Shown piece by piece: positions 62,491 through 64,000 of a stretch of DNA of 64,000 nt. Below the pieces are notes generated by a model. That model saw nothing but the letters and a program-made list of their open reading frames with translations, had not been told where the DNA came from and did not search any database. The translations under genes and the position numbers were made by a program. Numbering within the stretch: the first letter of the stretch is position 1; every line of letters starts with the position of its first letter. Source of the stretch: Anaerolineae bacterium (GTDB lineage Bacteria; Chloroflexota; Anaerolineae; Aggregatilineales; Aggregatilineaceae); NCBI GenBank assembly GCA_016926875.1, contig JAFGNU010000010.1, positions 1-64,000 of the forward strand, read 5' to 3'.

Positions 62491-62536
62491 AACTGGTATT
62501 GAAACCGTTATAGGACATATTCTTTGGGGGAACTGT

Positions 62537-64000
62537 ATGAGTAATCCGCAAGCGAATCCCCAGCTAGATGAGCTGTTGCGAGAAGGCATTCAGGCAGCAC
62601 GCGCAGGTGATAAAACCCTGGCGCGTGATTTGCTCGAGCAAGTTGTCGAGCAGGATCAGCATAATGAGAAAGCCTGGTTCTGGCTCGCAGCCGTGGTTGA
62701 CAGCATCGATGAAAAGCGCATTTGCCTGGGGAATGTGATCGTCATCAATCCGGGTAATCAACGTGCTCAGCGCTTGCTAGATCAATTGGAAGGTCAGGAG
62801 GGTAAAAGCTCCTTCTCATCCGGTGGCATGACCGGCGGGGTTAGCCGCAGGATGGTGCGCCTGGCTATCGGGTTGGGCGCTGCGGCATTGGTGGCGTTGG
62901 TGGCCCTGCTGATCGTTGTTCTGGCCGGCAGCGGAGACAACAAGCAGGATAAACCGGCGGACAGCTCACCGGTTGCAGGCGCGGCGGAAACTGAAGAAGT
63001 GGCTATTGTGCCCGATGATACCCAACCAGCAGACACCGTGCAGGCCACCCGCCGCGCAACGTTCCCCCCGACGGCTACGGAGACTTCTCCACCAACCGCT
63101 TTGCCGCCAACGTGGACGCCGGTGCCCAGCCCGACTCCGCGTGATACATCGCCTGCTACACCCCTGGCTTCACCCCCGGTAGAACTGGGGGGCAAGATCA
63201 TTATGCGTGCCGGGCAGGTGGTCGGCGATGAAGACAACCAGCCGATCATCGTTATCAGCCCCGATGGCACCAATCCACTCATGATTGCGCCGGAGATCGA
63301 GCGCGGCCATACGCCTATTTTCTCGCCGGATGGCAGCCAGTTTGCCTATATCAAGTTTGCAACCGGCACGCGAGAAGTGATTTTGCAGATCAATAACCTG
63401 GAAGGCACCGCGCCAAAGTGGTCCAGCGTGCGCTGGGGCGGTGTGCCGATCCTATCCAAACAGGATATGCCCGCGTGGTCCCCGGACGGTGCCTGGATCG
63501 CGTTCACAGCAGTTGGGCCAGGGGCCGAGTGGCCCGACCTGTACCGCGTGTCGATGCTGGGCGAAGATGGCAACCCGGAAGCGTTGGAACGCCTGACTGA
63601 AGACGACACTATTGAACGCTGGCCTGCTTTTTCGCCGGACGGGCAGTTGATCGTATATGCTGCCGATCTCACGCCGCTGGGCGAAGATATCACGGAACTG
63701 CGGTTGTACCATGTCGAGGACAGCCAGATCACCGATCTCACAACCAATGGTGCCAGCCTCATCGAGGCGGCTCCCGATTGGTCGCCGGATGGACAGCACA
63801 TTGTATTCCATGCCCAGGAAGCGGGCGCGACCGAAAGCGATATTTACTGGATGCCAGCCAACGGCGCGTCACCTGCCGAGAAGATCATCGACTCGGATGC
63901 GTCCGACATCCAGCCGCGTTTTTCACCGGACGGACAGTACATCGTATTCTCATCCGATCGGACCGGAAACTGGGACGTGTTCGTATACAAGATCGCAACG
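62537..64000 (+). CDS. TPR-like module, transmembrane helix and PD40 propeller protein (3' end outside window)
   Basis: An open frame of 488 codons from ATG 62537 to the window edge, missing from the ORF track because no stop is reached. GGGGGAAC precedes the start. N-terminal module (LDELLREGIQAARAGDKTLA, NEKAWFWLAAVVDSIDEKR), membrane helix (LAIGLGAAALVALVALLIVV), a Thr/Pro-rich linker and PD40 repeats (FSPDGSQFAY, WSPDGAWIAFTA, FSPDGQLIVYAAD, WSPDGQQHIVF-like WSPDGQ, FSPDGQYIVFSSD). Paralogue of the preceding gene. Confidence 0.88.
   Translation, partial: MSNPQANPQLDELLREGIQAARAGDKTLARDLLEQVVEQDQHNEKAWFWLAAVVDSIDEKRICLGNVIVINPGNQRAQRLLDQLEGQEGKSSFSSGGMTGGVSRRMVRLAIGLGAAALVALVALLIVVLAGSGDNKQDKPADSSPVAGAAETEEVAIVPDDTQPADTVQATRRATFPPTATETSPPTALPPTWTPVPSPTPRDTSPATPLASPPVELGGKIIMRAGQVVGDEDNQPIIVISPDGTNPLMIAPEIERGHTPIFSPDGSQFAYIKFATGTREVILQINNLEGTAPKWSSVRWGGVPILSKQDMPAWSPDGAWIAFTAVGPGAEWPDLYRVSMLGEDGNPEALERLTEDDTIERWPAFSPDGQLIVYAADLTPLGEDITELRLYHVEDSQITDLTTNGASLIEAAPDWSPDGQHIVFHAQEAGATESDIYWMPANGASPAEKIIDSDASDIQPRFSPDGQYIVFSSDRTGNWDVFVYKIAT

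Overview
The window looks like a chromosome segment of a Chloroflexota bacterium, probably Anaerolineae-like. This is inferred from gene content: many membrane GT39-type glycosyltransferases, GAF-rich signalling proteins, TPR/PD40 fusion proteins, an orphan tail-tube-like protein, a DUF3068 protein, and lspA and a TraR-type zinc-finger gene following ileS. By eye the DNA is GC-rich, coding density is high, and almost everything is housekeeping or envelope/signalling. I saw no CRISPR array, intact prophage or intact insertion sequence.

Layout. 1-8.5 kb: tail of an unknown gene, a two-domain sugar ABC ATPase, an ECF sigma factor with a small membrane partner, fabH, a PIG-L deacetylase, a soluble histidine kinase and sucCD. 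8.5-16 kb: a strong promoter and a T-box leader whose specifier reads as Ile (ATC), then GNAT, TPR and two small membrane proteins before ileS; ileS is an IleRS2-type enzyme with a GXHH signature instead of HIGH. A TraR-type zinc-finger gene and lspA follow. 16-24.7 kb (mostly minus strand): a cysteine-containing unknown, a secreted PA14/SH3 protein, a GT4 glycosyltransferase, membrane proteins, an orphan gp19-type tail-tube-like protein, aspS and a DUF4870-like protein. 24.8-31.8 kb: two GT39-like membrane glycosyltransferases, a DUF3068 protein and a processive GT2.

31.8-35.4 kb holds two tandem GAF-PAS-class III cyclase genes. One keeps the two metal aspartates but has lost the catalytic arginine; the other has lost the metal aspartates but keeps asparagine and arginine. 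Together they could form one complete site, as in mammalian C1/C2 adenylyl cyclases. This is the most unusual system seen here. 35.4-36 kb carries a possible IS200/IS605-type remnant and a leader. 36-40 kb is a CUT1-type sugar importer (binding protein and two permeases) in which the first permease has an internal tandem duplication. 40-50.3 kb: a GT39-like protein, topA, secG, a family 5 binding protein, tRNA-Leu(CAG), an FtsB/DivIC-like protein, an L,D-transpeptidase and lepB. 50.3-64 kb: galE (with a dyad inside a 19-bp promoter spacer) and a GT4, a secreted NHLRC2-like thioredoxin/NHL protein, a nitrilase-family enzyme, a GAF-GAF histidine kinase, nth, a PfkB kinase, and three genes sharing an N-terminal helical-repeat module, two of them fused to PD40 propellers; the last runs off the window.

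Common themes are envelope biogenesis (GTs, PA14/SH3, LDT, LspA, LepB, SecG), carbohydrate import, and intracellular sensing by closely related GAF domains attached to cyclases and kinases. Start codons were chosen from Shine-Dalgarno spacing and promoter position. All functional calls come from motif reading without database searches.
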